A DNA stretch of 64,000 nt from Methylocystis sp. Sn-Cys (GCF_016745395.1 NZ_JAERVJ010000003.1:257293-321292); one strand, 5' to 3'. Positions 32,359-42,041 are shown, counted from the first letter of the stretch. A program made the numbers and translations. The notes: a model not told the origin generated them from the sequence alone.

Positions 32359-34650
32359 ATGAGCGTCGTCGCGGCCGCGGGCGCTTCGCGCGAGCCGAGC
32401 GCGCGGCTGCGTATCCGGCTGCGTGGGGCGGTGCAGGGCGTGGGTTTCCGGCCCTTCGCCTATGGCCTCGCCGCGCGTTACGGCTTGAGCGGCTTCGCGC
32501 TGAACGACGGCGAGGGCCTGCTGCTCGAAATCGAAGGCGCGCGGCACGAGGATTTTTTGTCGGCGCTGCGCCGGGAGAAGCCGCCGCTCGCGACAATCGA
32601 CTCGATCGACGTCGAGCGAATCGATTTATGTGGCGATAGCGATTTCTCGATTCGCGAAAGCGCCGGCGGGCGAAGCCAGACGCGCATCGTCGCAGACGCC
32701 GCCACCTGCGAGGCTTGCCTCGACGAACTTTTCGACGCCACGAGCCGCTTCCATCTCTATCCCTTTATCACCTGCACGCATTGCGGGCCGCGCTTCACTA
32801 TTTCATCCTCGCTGCCTTACGACCGCCCGCAGACTTCGATGGCGCGCTTCGCCATGTGTGCGGATTGCGCGCGCGACTATGCCGATCCGCGCAGCCGGCG
32901 CTTCCACGCCGAGACGATCGCTTGCCCGACATGCGGCCCGCGGCTCGACGTCGATCCGGGCGTGATTGTGGAGCGGATATGCGCCGGCGCCATCGTCGCG
33001 GTGAAAGGGATCGGCGGCTATCATCTCATGTGCGACGCGCGCAATGCGGCGGCCGTCGCCGAACTGCGCCGCCGCAAGGAACGCGACGCCAAACCCTTCG
33101 CCGTCATGGCGGCCAATGTCGCGTCGCTCGCGCTTTTCGCCGAGCCGAGCGAGGCGGAATTCGACCTGATCCAGCATCGCGCGCGGCCGATCGTCGTGGT
33201 GAAATCGAAAGGAACGCTCGCGCCCGCCATTGCGCCGCGTCTTACGCGCATCGGCGTCATGCTGCCTTATGCGCCTTTGCATCATTTGCTGTTTCACGCG
33301 GCGGCGGGTTTTCCTTCCGGGCGCGACTGGCGCGAGGAGGCGAATGATTTCGTCATCGTCGCGACGAGCGCCAATCCGGGCGGCGAGCCGCTGGTGGTCG
33401 ATGACGAAGACGCGCGCCGCAGGCTGTCCTCCATCGCTGACCTCATTGTCGGCCACGATCGCGCCATCGTCGTGCGCGCTGATGATTCCGTCGCTGCGGT
33501 CGTCGACGGCGCGCCCGCCTTTCTGCGGCGCGCGCGCGGCTATACGCCCGACCCGATCGATCTTGGCGCAGACGGGCCAAGCGTCGTCGCCTTGGGCGCG
33601 CATCTCAAGACAACTGTGACGGTGACGCGCGGGCGCGAGGCTTTTGTTTCGCAGCATATCGGCGATCTGGATGACGCAGAGAGCGTGCGGTTCTTTGATG
33701 AGACCCTGCGCCATCTCCTCTCGATACTCGACGTCACGCCGGAAGCCGTCGCCTGCGATCTTCATCCTGATTTTTATTCCACACGCCTCGCGGAGGAGAT
33801 GGAACTGCCGCTATTGCGCGCACAGCATCATGCGGCGCATGTGGCGGCGATCGCGGCGGAGCGCGGCGTTTCGGGGCCGATGCTCGGCGTGGCGCTCGAC
33901 GGCTATGGCATGGGCGACGATCACGGCGCCTGGGGCGGCGAATTGATGCGCGTCGACGGGTCGACATGGACGCGCCTCGGCCATATCGCGCCTCTGGCGC
34001 TGCCGGGCGGCGACCGCGCCGCGCGCGAGCCCTGGCGCATGGGAATGGCGGCGCTCGCCGCCATCGGGCGCCTGGATTTGGCGGAGCGGTTGTTTCCCGA
34101 GGCGCCCCTTTCGGCCAAGATCGCCGAGAGCCTGCGTCGCGGCATGGCGCCGAAAACCACCAGCATGGGGCGCCTCTTCGATGCGGCGGCGGCGCTCGCG
34201 GGCGTCTGTCTCGAACAGCGTTACGAGGGACAGGCGGCGATGGAATTCGAAGCGCTTGTCGAAGCGCCGCGCGCGTTGCCGGGCGCTTTCGCGCTTCGCG
34301 AGGATGTTCTCGATTTCGCGCCGGTTCTGTCCTTCATCGCGACCGAGCGACCAAGCCCGCGCGAGGCCGCAGAATTTTTCCACGGCGCGCTGATAGAGGG
34401 TTGCGCCGAATGGATTGCCGCCGCGGCGCAAGCGCAGGGGCATTCGCGCGTGGCGCTCGGGGGCGGCTGCATGATGAACCGGATTCTGGCCGAGGGCCTC
34501 GCCGAGGCCCTGCGCGCGCGCGGGCTTTTTCCTTTGCTGGCGCGGGCTGTTCCATGCAATGACGGCGGCCTGTCGCTGGGACAGGCCGCGATGGCGCGCG
34601 CCGCTTTCGCGGCCGCCGAGAGAGAGAAAGAGAGCGCGGCATGTGCCTAG
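32359..34650 (+). CDS. hypF: HypF carbamoyltransferase
   Basis: Makes thiocarboxamide on HypE from carbamoyl phosphate, the source of the CN ligands. A 763-residue protein with the full domain order: acylphosphatase (GAVQGVGFRPFAYGLA), two zinc fingers (CEACLDELF...CTHCG and CADCARDY...CPTCG), YrdC-like (SSLPYDRPQTSM... KGIGGYHLMCDA and KERDAKPFAVMA), and the Kae1-like C-terminal domain (QHHAAHVAAIAAE, GVALDGYGMGDDHGAWGGE, GGGCMMNRILAEGL). ATG 32359 follows GAGAGGC. It overlaps hypC by 10 nt. Confidence 0.97.
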   Translation: MSVVAAAGASREPSARLRIRLRGAVQGVGFRPFAYGLAARYGLSGFALNDGEGLLLEIEGARHEDFLSALRREKPPLATIDSIDVERIDLCGDSDFSIRESAGGRSQTRIVADAATCEACLDELFDATSRFHLYPFITCTHCGPRFTISSSLPYDRPQTSMARFAMCADCARDYADPRSRRFHAETIACPTCGPRLDVDPGVIVERICAGAIVAVKGIGGYHLMCDARNAAAVAELRRRKERDAKPFAVMAANVASLALFAEPSEAEFDLIQHRARPIVVVKSKGTLAPAIAPRLTRIGVMLPYAPLHHLLFHAAAGFPSGRDWREEANDFVIVATSANPGGEPLVVDDEDARRRLSSIADLIVGHDRAIVVRADDSVAAVVDGAPAFLRRARGYTPDPIDLGADGPSVVALGAHLKTTVTVTRGREAFVSQHIGDLDDAESVRFFDETLRHLLSILDVTPEAVACDLHPDFYSTRLAEEMELPLLRAQHHAAHVAAIAAERGVSGPMLGVALDGYGMGDDHGAWGGELMRVDGSTWTRLGHIAPLALPGGDRAAREPWRMGMAALAAIGRLDLAERLFPEAPLSAKIAESLRRGMAPKTTSMGRLFDAAAALAGVCLEQRYEGQAAMEFEALVEAPRALPGAFALREDVLDFAPVLSFIATERPSPREAAEFFHGALIEGCAEWIAAAAQAQGHSRVALGGGCMMNRILAEGLAEALRARGLFPLLARAVPCNDGGLSLGQAAMARAAFAAAEREKESAACA

Positions 34651-34865
34651 CCGTTCCCGTGCGCGTCACCGAGCTGCTGCCCGATCAGATGGCGAAAGTA
34701 TCGCTCGACGGCGTTTCCAAGAGCATATCGATTGCGCTGGTCGATGATGTGTCGGTTGGCGATTATGTGATCCTGCATGTTGGCTTCGCGCTTTCCAAGG
34801 TCGACGCCGAGGAAGCCGAGCGCACGCTCGCCATGATCCGCGATTTCGCCGGAATGAACCCATGA
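34641..34865 (+). CDS. hypC: HypC chaperone
   Basis: A 74-residue HypC that carries the Fe(CN)2CO unit with HypD and hands it to HupL. N-terminal MCLAVPVRV gives Cys2; the core is LVDDVSVGDYVILHVGFALS and the helix VDAEEAERTLAMI. It overlaps hypF at its start and hypD at its end, so the three are translationally linked. It complements HupF, the HupL-dedicated relative in the same block. Confidence 0.96.
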   Translation: MCLAVPVRVTELLPDQMAKVSLDGVSKSISIALVDDVSVGDYVILHVGFALSKVDAEEAERTLAMIRDFAGMNP

Positions 34866-35986
34866 AATATGTCGACGAGTTTCGAGACGGCGACTTGGCG
34901 CGCGGTCTCGCGCGCAGCCTCGCGACTTTGGCGCGCGATGATCGCGACTATCGCTTCATGGAATTCTGTGGCGGCCATACCCACGCCATTTCGCGTTACG
35001 GGCTCGAAGATCTGCTGCCGCCCAATATTCGCATGATCCATGGGCCCGGATGCCCGGTCTGCGTTCTGCCTGTGGGGCGCATCGACGCGGCGATTGCGCT
35101 CGCGCGCGATCCAAAGGTGACGCTCTGCACCTATGCCGATCTCATGCGCGTGCCGGCCTCGGGCGGCATGAGCCTCATCAAGGCGAAGGCGGCGGGCGCC
35201 GACATCCGCATGGTCTATTCCACGCTCGACGCCATTCGCATCGCCGAGGCGGAGCCGTCCCGCGAGGTTGTGTTCTTCGCCATCGGCTTCGAGACGACCA
35301 CGCCGCCGACGGCGCTGGCCATCAGGCTTGCCGCGCAAAAGAAGCTTTCGAATTTCTCCGTCTTCTGCAACCATGTGCTGACGCCCGCCGCCATGCGCGC
35401 GATCCTCGCCGGGGAAGGCGAGGGCGTCGAGATCGACGGTTTTGTCGGTCCCTCGCATGTTTCCGCCGTCATTGGCGTGCGGCCCTATCAATTCGCCGCG
35501 CAGCAATTCAACAAGCCGATCGTGATCGCGGGCTTCGAGCCGCTCGATGTGATGCAGTCCATCCTGATGCTGGTGCGCCAGTTGAACGAGCGGCGCTGCG
35601 AGGTCGAGAACCAATATGGCCGGGCGGTGACGACCGAAGGCAATGTCAAAGCGCAGGCCGAAGTCGCGGATATTTTCGAGCTGCGCGACTCCTTCGAGTG
35701 GCGCGGGCTCGGTGAAGTTCCCGCGAGCGCTCTGCGGCTGCGCGAGGCTTATACCGATTATGACGCAGAGCACCGCTTCTGCGTCACGACGCCTAGCGCC
35801 AAGGACAATCCCGCCTGCGAATGCGGCGCGATCCTGCGCGGCGCCAAGCGGCCGCATGATTGCAAGCTGTTCGGCACGGTCTGCACGCCGGAAACGCCAA
35901 TGGGCTCCTGCATGGTCTCGTCCGAGGGCGCCTGCGCCGCGCAATGGACCTATCGCCGCTTCGACACGCAAAGGGCTGCGTCGTGA
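34862..35986 (+). CDS. hypD: HypD hydrogenase maturation protein
   Basis: Iron-sulfur scaffold on which the Fe(CN)2CO group is built with HypC. A 374-residue protein. Family blocks: FMEFCGGHTHAISRYG, MIHGPGCPVCVLP with the iron/redox cysteines, FFAIGFETTTPPTAL, SNFSVFCNHVLTP and the C-terminal 4Fe-4S region with DNPACECGAIL, HDCKLFGTVCTP and GSCMVSSEGACAAQW. ATG 34862 overlaps the hypC stop (ATGA). Its own stop overlaps the GTG of hypE. Confidence 0.97.
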   Translation: MKYVDEFRDGDLARGLARSLATLARDDRDYRFMEFCGGHTHAISRYGLEDLLPPNIRMIHGPGCPVCVLPVGRIDAAIALARDPKVTLCTYADLMRVPASGGMSLIKAKAAGADIRMVYSTLDAIRIAEAEPSREVVFFAIGFETTTPPTALAIRLAAQKKLSNFSVFCNHVLTPAAMRAILAGEGEGVEIDGFVGPSHVSAVIGVRPYQFAAQQFNKPIVIAGFEPLDVMQSILMLVRQLNERRCEVENQYGRAVTTEGNVKAQAEVADIFELRDSFEWRGLGEVPASALRLREAYTDYDAEHRFCVTTPSAKDNPACECGAILRGAKRPHDCKLFGTVCTPETPMGSCMVSSEGACAAQWTYRRFDTQRAAS

Positions 35987-37026
35987 CCAAGACCTATCGA
36001 CGCAAGCTCGACATCGGCAATGGCCGCGTTGATCTCTCGCATGGCGCGGGCGGGCGCGCGATGGCGCAGCTCATCGCCGATATTTTCCACGCCGCGCTCG
36101 ACAATGACTGGCTGCGGCAGGGCAATGATCAGTCCGTCTTCGAGGCGCCCAAGGGCCGCATGGCGATGACGACCGACGCCTTTGTCGTCTCGCCGCTGTT
36201 TTTCCCCGGCGGCGACATCGGCTCGCTTGCCGTGCATGGCGCGGTGAACGATATCGCCATGTCGGGTGCGAGGCCGCTGTATCTCTCGGCGAGCTTCATC
36301 ATCGAGGAAGGTTTTCCGCTCGCCGATCTCGCGCGCATCGCCGAGAGCATGGGCGAAGCGTCGCGCGCGGCTGGCGTGCCGGTGATTACCGGCGACACCA
36401 AGGTCGTCGAGCGCGGCAAGGCCGATGGCGTCTTCATCACCACGACGGGCGTCGGCGCCGTTCCCGAAGGGCTCGATCTTTCCGGCGACAAGGCGCGGCC
36501 GGGTGATGTTCTGTTAGTGTCCGGCTCGATCGGCGATCATGGCGTCGCCGTGATGTCGAAGCGCGAAAATCTGGAGTTCGACTGCGAGATCTTGTCGGAT
36601 TCTGCTGCGCTGCATGGACTTGTCGCCGACATGGTTGCGGCGGCCGGCGCTGCGCTGCGGCTGATGCGCGATCCGACGCGCGGCGGCCTTGCCGCGACGT
36701 TGAATGAGATTGCGCAGCAGTCGCGCGTTGGTTTCCGTATCGAGGAAGTGGCTATTCCGGTGAAGCCGGAAGTCGCCGCCGCCTGCGAGCTGCTCGGCCT
36801 CGATCCGCTCAATGTCGCCAATGAGGGCAAGCTGATCGCTGTCGTCGCGCCGGAGGCCGCGCCGGCGCTGCTCGAAGCGATGCGCGCCCATCCGCTCGGC
36901 CGCGACGCTGCAATCATCGGGGCGGCTGTCGAGGACGAGCGGCGCTTCGTGCAGATGACGTCGTCTTTCGGCGGCGCGCGCATTGTGGATTGGCTTGCAG
37001 GCGAGCAGCTGCCGCGGATTTGTTAG
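35983..37026 (+). CDS. hypE: HypE, thiocyanate-forming partner of HypF
   Basis: A PurM-like ATPase that dehydrates the carbamoylated C-terminal cysteine to thiocyanate and transfers CN to iron. A 347-residue protein ending in the invariant PRIC with the acceptor cysteine. Other motifs: DLSHGAGGRAMAQLI, FVVSPLFFPGGDIGSLAVHG, NDIAMSGARP, GDTKVVERGK and MRDPTRGGLAATLNE. It starts at a GTG (35983) overlapping the hypD stop; no ATG gives the right N-terminus. It is the last gene of the block; a family A repeat follows. Confidence 0.96.
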   Translation: MTKTYRRKLDIGNGRVDLSHGAGGRAMAQLIADIFHAALDNDWLRQGNDQSVFEAPKGRMAMTTDAFVVSPLFFPGGDIGSLAVHGAVNDIAMSGARPLYLSASFIIEEGFPLADLARIAESMGEASRAAGVPVITGDTKVVERGKADGVFITTTGVGAVPEGLDLSGDKARPGDVLLVSGSIGDHGVAVMSKRENLEFDCEILSDSAALHGLVADMVAAAGAALRLMRDPTRGGLAATLNEIAQQSRVGFRIEEVAIPVKPEVAAACELLGLDPLNVANEGKLIAVVAPEAAPALLEAMRAHPLGRDAAIIGAAVEDERRFVQMTSSFGGARIVDWLAGEQLPRIC

Positions 37027-37043
37027 AGCGGCTTGCTGGGGGA

Positions 37044-37153
37044 TGTCATTCCCGGCGGGCTGAAAGCCCGACCGGGAATCCAGAGCCTCAAGAGCGCTGG
37101 TTTGGCTCTGGATTCCCGATCGCTCGCTTCGCGAGCGTCGGGAATGACAGTGA
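37044..37153. repeat. intergenic palindromic repeat, family A copy 3
   Basis: Near-identical to the copy at 14895-15004: TGTCATTCCCGGCGGGCTGA ... GCGTCGGGAATGACAGTGA, with inner arms AATCCAGAGCC and GGCTCTGGATT. It lies between the convergent ends of hypE and a TonB-receptor gene and may terminate both transcripts. Confidence 0.92.
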
Positions 37154-37173
37154 GCCATCGAGCCTCAACTCAC

Positions 37174-39387
37174 TCAGAACGTCGCCTTCACCGCCAAATA
37201 CATGCTGCGCCCCGGCTCGGGGAATCCATCGGTCAGGACGTAAAGCTGATCGAAGAGATTGCGTACGCCGACGGTCACTTTAAAATTGTTGTTCACCTGA
37301 TAATCAGCGTTGAAGTTCGTCAGGAAATAGGCCCCAGTGCGGTAATAGGCATTCGTGTTGGAAACCACCGTCCAGCGGCTGCTCGCCACTTCGATGTTCG
37401 GCGTGAGCGTGATCTCTGGAATGGGTCGGTAGCCGGCATAAAGGAACAGCTTGATGTCCGGCACGCCGATCGGCTGGAACGTCGGAATATAAGGCGCGTA
37501 GACGCGCCGGCGCATGACCGTCAGATTGCCGCCGAGCGAGAAATCTTCCCGCGGCTCGTAATCCACGGAAACCTCTGCGCCAGTGAAACGCCCCGCGCCG
37601 ACATTCTGCGATTGGGTGACGTTCAACCCGTAGGCGGGCATGGGCACGTTCTGGATCAGATTTTGAACCCAGCTATGGAAAAGGTCGACCGTGAGACGCG
37701 CATTGGGCGCGAATTGGGTCGACCAGCCGAGGTCATAGTTGACCGCGCGCTCGGGTTGAAGCGTGGGGTTGGAGGTGGCGCCGCCAAAACGCGTGCTGAA
37801 GCGCTCGAATAGCGTCGGATAGCGGACGCGATCGGAGACATTGAAATAGAGGCGGTCGGCGTCGGTTCCGTTATAGCGCCAGATGACGGCGCCCTGGTAG
37901 TTCGGTGCGCTCATGTCTTTTGGCGTATAGGTGATCGTGCCTTGAGGCAGAGCGAAACCTTGCGCCTGACGCAGATGTCGCCAGTCGTAGCTGAAGCCGC
38001 CGACGATATCGATGTCCTTGCGCGGATGAAACGTATTTTCGATCGCGACGGAATAAGTGTCTTCCAGGCTCGCGATCACCGGCTGAGAAGAGCAAGGCAC
38101 ATTCGCCACGCAGCCTTTCGGCTTGCCCTGATAATTCGTGCCGTAGTTGTTTTGCCACTCGGTGTGGGTGTCGAGGCGGTAGTAGAACAAGCCCTTGAGC
38201 GTATCGATGTCTTCGAACTGCGTTCCGGCCTCGACTTCGGCGCCGAGCGCATAATCGGAATAATGGCTGTCGAAGGATTTCTGCGTGGCCTGGTTGAACA
38301 AGCCGAAGTTGTCATAGGCGAGGATGGAGTTCTCATATTTGCTCCAATAGCCGCGCGTTTTGACATAGGACGCGTCGCCGAGCTGCGTTTTCGAGAGGAA
38401 GTAGAGGTTTTGGACGCGCCAGTAAGGCCATTTCCAGTTGTTTTGCGTGTTGATCGGCTGAGAGACATGAAACGGCGCGCCCTTGTCGCCGTCCTGTCGC
38501 GAGAAGGTCAGCGAATATTCATCCGTGGCGTTGGGCGTCACGCCGACCTTGGCGTTGACGCTGTAGTCCTGCGTGTAGGATTGGTTGCGGAAGCCCCAGC
38601 CTTGGATGGGCGTCGAGACATAGCTCGCGGGCAGTAACCAGCCGTCGAACTTCTGCCAGGCGCCACTGAGCTGCGCGTAATAGAGATCCTTCTTCGTGCC
38701 GACGAAACCGTAGTTTTGGACGCCCTGATAGGTACCGTCGCGCCCGAACTCGACACGGCTTCTGAATTCGCTTTCGATCTCGCGCGAGGGTTTGCGCGAG
38801 ACGAGATTGATTTGTCCGCCCATGCCGCCGGGCCCGTCGAGCACAGAGGCATAGCCCTTGGCGATTTGCGCCTCGGCGATGTCGGGCGTCATGAAGCGGG
38901 CGAAGTCGAGCCGGTTGTCGACAGGGAGCATGACTCGCACGCCATCGACAGTGAGCGGAACCTGCCAGCGATCGAAGCCACGCACATAAATATTCTGCTC
39001 GTTGCGCGCGGTGCCGGTCGTGTTGGCGTTGACGCCCGGTGCAATATTGATGGCGCGATCTAGCGTGTCGCGCGCGAAGGTTTCGATTTGGCGATTAGTG
39101 ATCGTGTAGCCGCCGAAAGCGTCGGTATGCTGCTTGGGCGTCGGCGCGTTATCCGCATTGGCGGGCGCAGCAGATGACGAGGCGCCGCCAGCGCCAGAGC
39201 CATTGCCTTGGCTCGTGGGGCTGGTCGGTGTCGCCAGTCGTCGCTCGCCGACCTTGATCTGGCCGAGCTCGAAAGCCTTTGGCGTGCGAATTTCGATCGG
39301 CGGCAGGGCGGTTTGCGTCAGCGCCGGCGCGCAGAGCGCCAGCAACAGGCTGCCGGAAAGCGAAGTGGAAGTGAGATATCTGGTCAC
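37174..39387 (-). CDS. TonB-dependent outer-membrane receptor
   Basis: A 737-residue receptor with a signal peptide, an N-terminal linker rich in Ser/Ala/Gly (residues ~55-85), a plug domain (TDAFGGYTITNRQIETFARD..., NIYVRGFD, VDGVRVMLPVDNRLD, GPGGMGGQINLVSRKP) and a 22-strand barrel ending in YLAVKATF. The barrel holds a CVANVPC disulfide loop. Last gene of a three-gene operon with a di-haem protein (18 nt upstream) and a substrate-binding protein. Ligand unknown: an iron, copper or molybdenum chelate is possible. Confidence 0.9.
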   Translation of the reverse strand: MTRYLTSTSLSGSLLLALCAPALTQTALPPIEIRTPKAFELGQIKVGERRLATPTSPTSQGNGSGAGGASSSAAPANADNAPTPKQHTDAFGGYTITNRQIETFARDTLDRAINIAPGVNANTTGTARNEQNIYVRGFDRWQVPLTVDGVRVMLPVDNRLDFARFMTPDIAEAQIAKGYASVLDGPGGMGGQINLVSRKPSREIESEFRSRVEFGRDGTYQGVQNYGFVGTKKDLYYAQLSGAWQKFDGWLLPASYVSTPIQGWGFRNQSYTQDYSVNAKVGVTPNATDEYSLTFSRQDGDKGAPFHVSQPINTQNNWKWPYWRVQNLYFLSKTQLGDASYVKTRGYWSKYENSILAYDNFGLFNQATQKSFDSHYSDYALGAEVEAGTQFEDIDTLKGLFYYRLDTHTEWQNNYGTNYQGKPKGCVANVPCSSQPVIASLEDTYSVAIENTFHPRKDIDIVGGFSYDWRHLRQAQGFALPQGTITYTPKDMSAPNYQGAVIWRYNGTDADRLYFNVSDRVRYPTLFERFSTRFGGATSNPTLQPERAVNYDLGWSTQFAPNARLTVDLFHSWVQNLIQNVPMPAYGLNVTQSQNVGAGRFTGAEVSVDYEPREDFSLGGNLTVMRRRVYAPYIPTFQPIGVPDIKLFLYAGYRPIPEITLTPNIEVASSRWTVVSNTNAYYRTGAYFLTNFNADYQVNNNFKVTVGVRNLFDQLYVLTDGFPEPGRSMYLAVKATF

Positions 39388-39405
39388 GTGCGCGCCCCCC
39401 GGCCG

Positions 39406-40707
39406 CTAGAGAGAGTTGAGAAAAGCGAGCAGGGCGTCGCGCTCCTGCTTTTGCAGTTGGCGAAAGGCCTCAGTGGCGGATTGGGCGTCGCCGCCATGCC
39501 AAAGGATTGCTTCCGTGAGCGTGCGCGCGCGTGCGTCATGCAGATAATTCGCGCCGTCGCCGCCCTTGCCGGCGAGACCGAGACCCCAGAGCGGCGGCGT
39601 GCGCCAGTCGCGCGGGCCGGCGTCGTAATCCGCGCGCCCATCGGCGAGGCCCTCGCCCATGTCGTGCAGCAGCAGATCCGTATAGGGGTGAATCTCGGCG
39701 CCGCTCAGCGCAGGTTGCGCGGGAAAGGCGCCGAGCCGCAGCGTCTCGCGATGACAGCTCGCGCAGCCAAGCGTGTGGAATTGTTTTTCGCCAGCGACGA
39801 CCTGCGGCGCGTCGGCCCCGCGACGCGCGGGAACGGCGAGCCAGCGGAGGTAATCCGTGACCGCGTCGAGTTGTGCGTCCGTCAGATCGGGCTTTAGCGA
39901 GCCGGCGGCGTGGCAGGCTTCCTCCGTCACCGTGCACGTCTCGGTCGGAAACATCGAGGAGGTCACGCCAATGTCTTCGGCGAAGGCGTTGGCGATCTGC
40001 TGGCGCAGGCTAGGTTGATTGGCTTTCAATCCGAAGCGGCCGAGCGTCCTGGCGTTGGCCTCGATGCTCCACACGAAATTGGGCTTGCCCTTGCCGGCGA
40101 GGATTTCCGCATCCGGCACGGCCTCCAGCAATCCCAGGCCAAAGACCGGCGGCGCGTTGCGAAGCGAGGTCTTCGTCGCTTGTCCCAGCTCGCCATAGGC
40201 AAGGCGGCGGAAGGCGAGCTTGGGGCGGCGCAGAGAGACGCGTTCGCCATCGGCGAGAGCGATGGTTGTCTCGTCGAAGGCGGCGGTTGCCTGGCCTTCT
40301 CCGGGGACTCCCGGAACGCCCTCGGGATTGAGCTGAGCGCCGTAAATAGGATGGGCGCGCGGTCCGCCATGCGCGTCCGTTCCCTCGACGCTCAGCCTCG
40401 CCACCATACGTCGCGTCACGCCATTCTCGGGGTCAGGAGCGGCGCCGCGTCCGTTTTTGACATGGCAGGCGATACAGGAAAGCCGGTTGTAGAGCGGACC
40501 AAGCCCGATGAGATCGGGGTGATCGTCAGAGGGGCCGATGAGCCAGGCCTGACGGAACAACCCCGAGCCGCGTCGGAAGATCGGCGTCTGCGCGGCCGTC
40601 AGGCCGTCGATCGGCTGGGTGAAAGCCTCTGTCGGCGGCGCGGCGGTTTCATAGCGCGCCGCACCCATGAGCAGCAGCGCGCCGAGAAGAAGGCCGGCGC
40701 GTTTCAC
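39406..40707 (-). CDS. di-haem oxidoreductase (DUF1111-type c-type cytochrome)
   Basis: A 433-residue exported protein of the di-haem oxidoreductase/DUF1111 family. Two haem c sites are seen, LSCIACHVKNG and LGCASCHRETL, and the signal sequence is KRAGLLLGALLLMGAARY. Family blocks: RRGSGLFRQAWLIGPS, GLGPLYNRLSC, RNAPPVFGLGLLEAVPD, DWRTPPLWGLGLA and LHDARARTLTEAILWHGG. The start GTG 40707 overlaps the stop of the binding-protein gene (GTGA); longer upstream frames are shadows. Probably periplasmic, perhaps reducing or releasing a metal from a complex imported by the TonB receptor. Confidence 0.88.
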   Translation of the reverse strand: MKRAGLLLGALLLMGAARYETAAPPTEAFTQPIDGLTAAQTPIFRRGSGLFRQAWLIGPSDDHPDLIGLGPLYNRLSCIACHVKNGRGAAPDPENGVTRRMVARLSVEGTDAHGGPRAHPIYGAQLNPEGVPGVPGEGQATAAFDETTIALADGERVSLRRPKLAFRRLAYGELGQATKTSLRNAPPVFGLGLLEAVPDAEILAGKGKPNFVWSIEANARTLGRFGLKANQPSLRQQIANAFAEDIGVTSSMFPTETCTVTEEACHAAGSLKPDLTDAQLDAVTDYLRWLAVPARRGADAPQVVAGEKQFHTLGCASCHRETLRLGAFPAQPALSGAEIHPYTDLLLHDMGEGLADGRADYDAGPRDWRTPPLWGLGLAGKGGDGANYLHDARARTLTEAILWHGGDAQSATEAFRQLQKQERDALLAFLNSL

Positions 40708-42041
40708 GGCGCGATCCCGAGGCTTGCGAGCTTTTCTTTCGCCTGGCGGCGCGCCGTCGCGAGATCGTCGCGCCATTTGGCGATCCGCTGGGGATCGATG
40801 GCGTCGCGATTGCCGAAGGCGTCGAGAAAGGCGGGGTCTTTCGCTTCGCGCTCCGAGACCGGCACGACGCTCAAGAGCCGGCGCACCTCGCTCAGCGTCT
40901 CTTTGGCTTTGGCCCCGCTGTCCTTGCTCTCGGCCTCGTGGACGGCGCGCCACAGCGCCGCGCGCTCGTCATGGCCTTCGACGATGGCGAGGTCGAAGAG
41001 GAGGGTGATCAACGGCGGCCGCCGCCTTCCGGTGTCCATATCGTAATCGAGGATCGAGTCGGCCGGCAGTTTGAAAGGATCGACGAGCGCCGCCGGCGCG
41101 CCCTGATAGGCGTCGGGCCTTGCGGGATGGCGCATGCTGTCGCGCTCGATCATCAGCTTTTGGCCGTCCGCGGAAAGCGCGAAATCGACGAAGGACTTGG
41201 CTTCCGCCGCATGTTTCGTCGCGGCCGTGATGGCGATATGCGCGGGCAGGAAGGCGCTGCGCTCCGGATAGATCATCTCCACCGGCGCGCCATTGGCCTT
41301 GGCGCTCACCGCAAAGAAATCGATGGTGAGCGCAAAGACCGCCGCGCCGTCGCGCACTTGCGCGGTCGGCAGCGCGCCTTGGGCGAGGAGCGCGGCTTCT
41401 CCCGCCATCTCGCTCAACTGCGCCCAGCCGTTTTCCCATCCTTCGCTTTGTAGGAAGATGTCATAGAGCGCAGGCGAAAAGCCGACCTTCGCCGGAATGG
41501 GCATCGCCAAGCGGCGCGCATAGTTCGGGGCGACGAGATCGCGCCAGCGCTTCGGCGCCGCGAGATCGCTCGCCGCGGCGAGCGCCGGATTCATCACGAC
41601 GCCGTAGCCGGCGACGTCATAGGCCTCGTAAAATCCTTCCCGGTCGGAGATTTGTTCGCGCCCGAGGCGGCCCGGAAGCGCCGTGCGGTCCACCGAAATT
41701 TTCTGAAACGCGCCGCGCTCGCGCAGGGTCGCGAAATTGGCGATGGTCGGCGCCCAATAGACGTCGGCGCCGCCTTGCGCCGGCTTGCTGAGCTCGGCAA
41801 GCGCGTCCCGCGACTGCTTCCAGACGAACTGAATATGGATGTCCGGATAGCGTTTCTCGAATTCTTGCTCGTAGCGCGTCGTGAGCTCTTCCGGGAAGCT
41901 CGTAACGACGACGATCTTGGTTTCCTCCGCCTGGGCCAGGCGAAGCGGGATGGCGCTGAATGCGATGCATCCCAGGAGCGTCGCGCGGGACAGGGCGGCG
42001 ACGTCGCGCTTGAATCGATTTGATATGTTTATCTGGTACAT
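40704..42041 (-). CDS. ABC-type substrate-binding protein (iron(III)-type) with a C-terminal extension
   Basis: A 445-residue periplasmic binding protein. Signal peptide with SAIPLRLAQA cleavage; then the binding-protein fold: KIVVVTSFPEELTTRYEQEF, GGADVYWAPTIANF, YDVAGYGVVMNPAL, RWRDLVAPNYARRLAMPIP, HAAEAKSFVDFALSADGQ. It resembles the iron(III)/SBP_bac_6 type. After about residue 300 a ~140-residue helical tail (LFDLAIVEGHDERAALWRA... WRDDLATARRQAKEKLAS) exceeds the usual length. No permease or ATPase gene is near, so it may pass cargo to the di-haem protein or act as a sensor. First gene of the operon. Confidence 0.85.
   Translation of the reverse strand: MYQINISNRFKRDVAALSRATLLGCIAFSAIPLRLAQAEETKIVVVTSFPEELTTRYEQEFEKRYPDIHIQFVWKQSRDALAELSKPAQGGADVYWAPTIANFATLRERGAFQKISVDRTALPGRLGREQISDREGFYEAYDVAGYGVVMNPALAAASDLAAPKRWRDLVAPNYARRLAMPIPAKVGFSPALYDIFLQSEGWENGWAQLSEMAGEAALLAQGALPTAQVRDGAAVFALTIDFFAVSAKANGAPVEMIYPERSAFLPAHIAITAATKHAAEAKSFVDFALSADGQKLMIERDSMRHPARPDAYQGAPAALVDPFKLPADSILDYDMDTGRRRPPLITLLFDLAIVEGHDERAALWRAVHEAESKDSGAKAKETLSEVRRLLSVVPVSEREAKDPAFLDAFGNRDAIDPQRIAKWRDDLATARRQAKEKLASLGIAP

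Noticed and set aside
30974-32596. 540-codon minus-strand open frame opposite hypA-hypB
   Set aside because: Its Met/Val-rich run is just the antisense of the HypB histidine codons.
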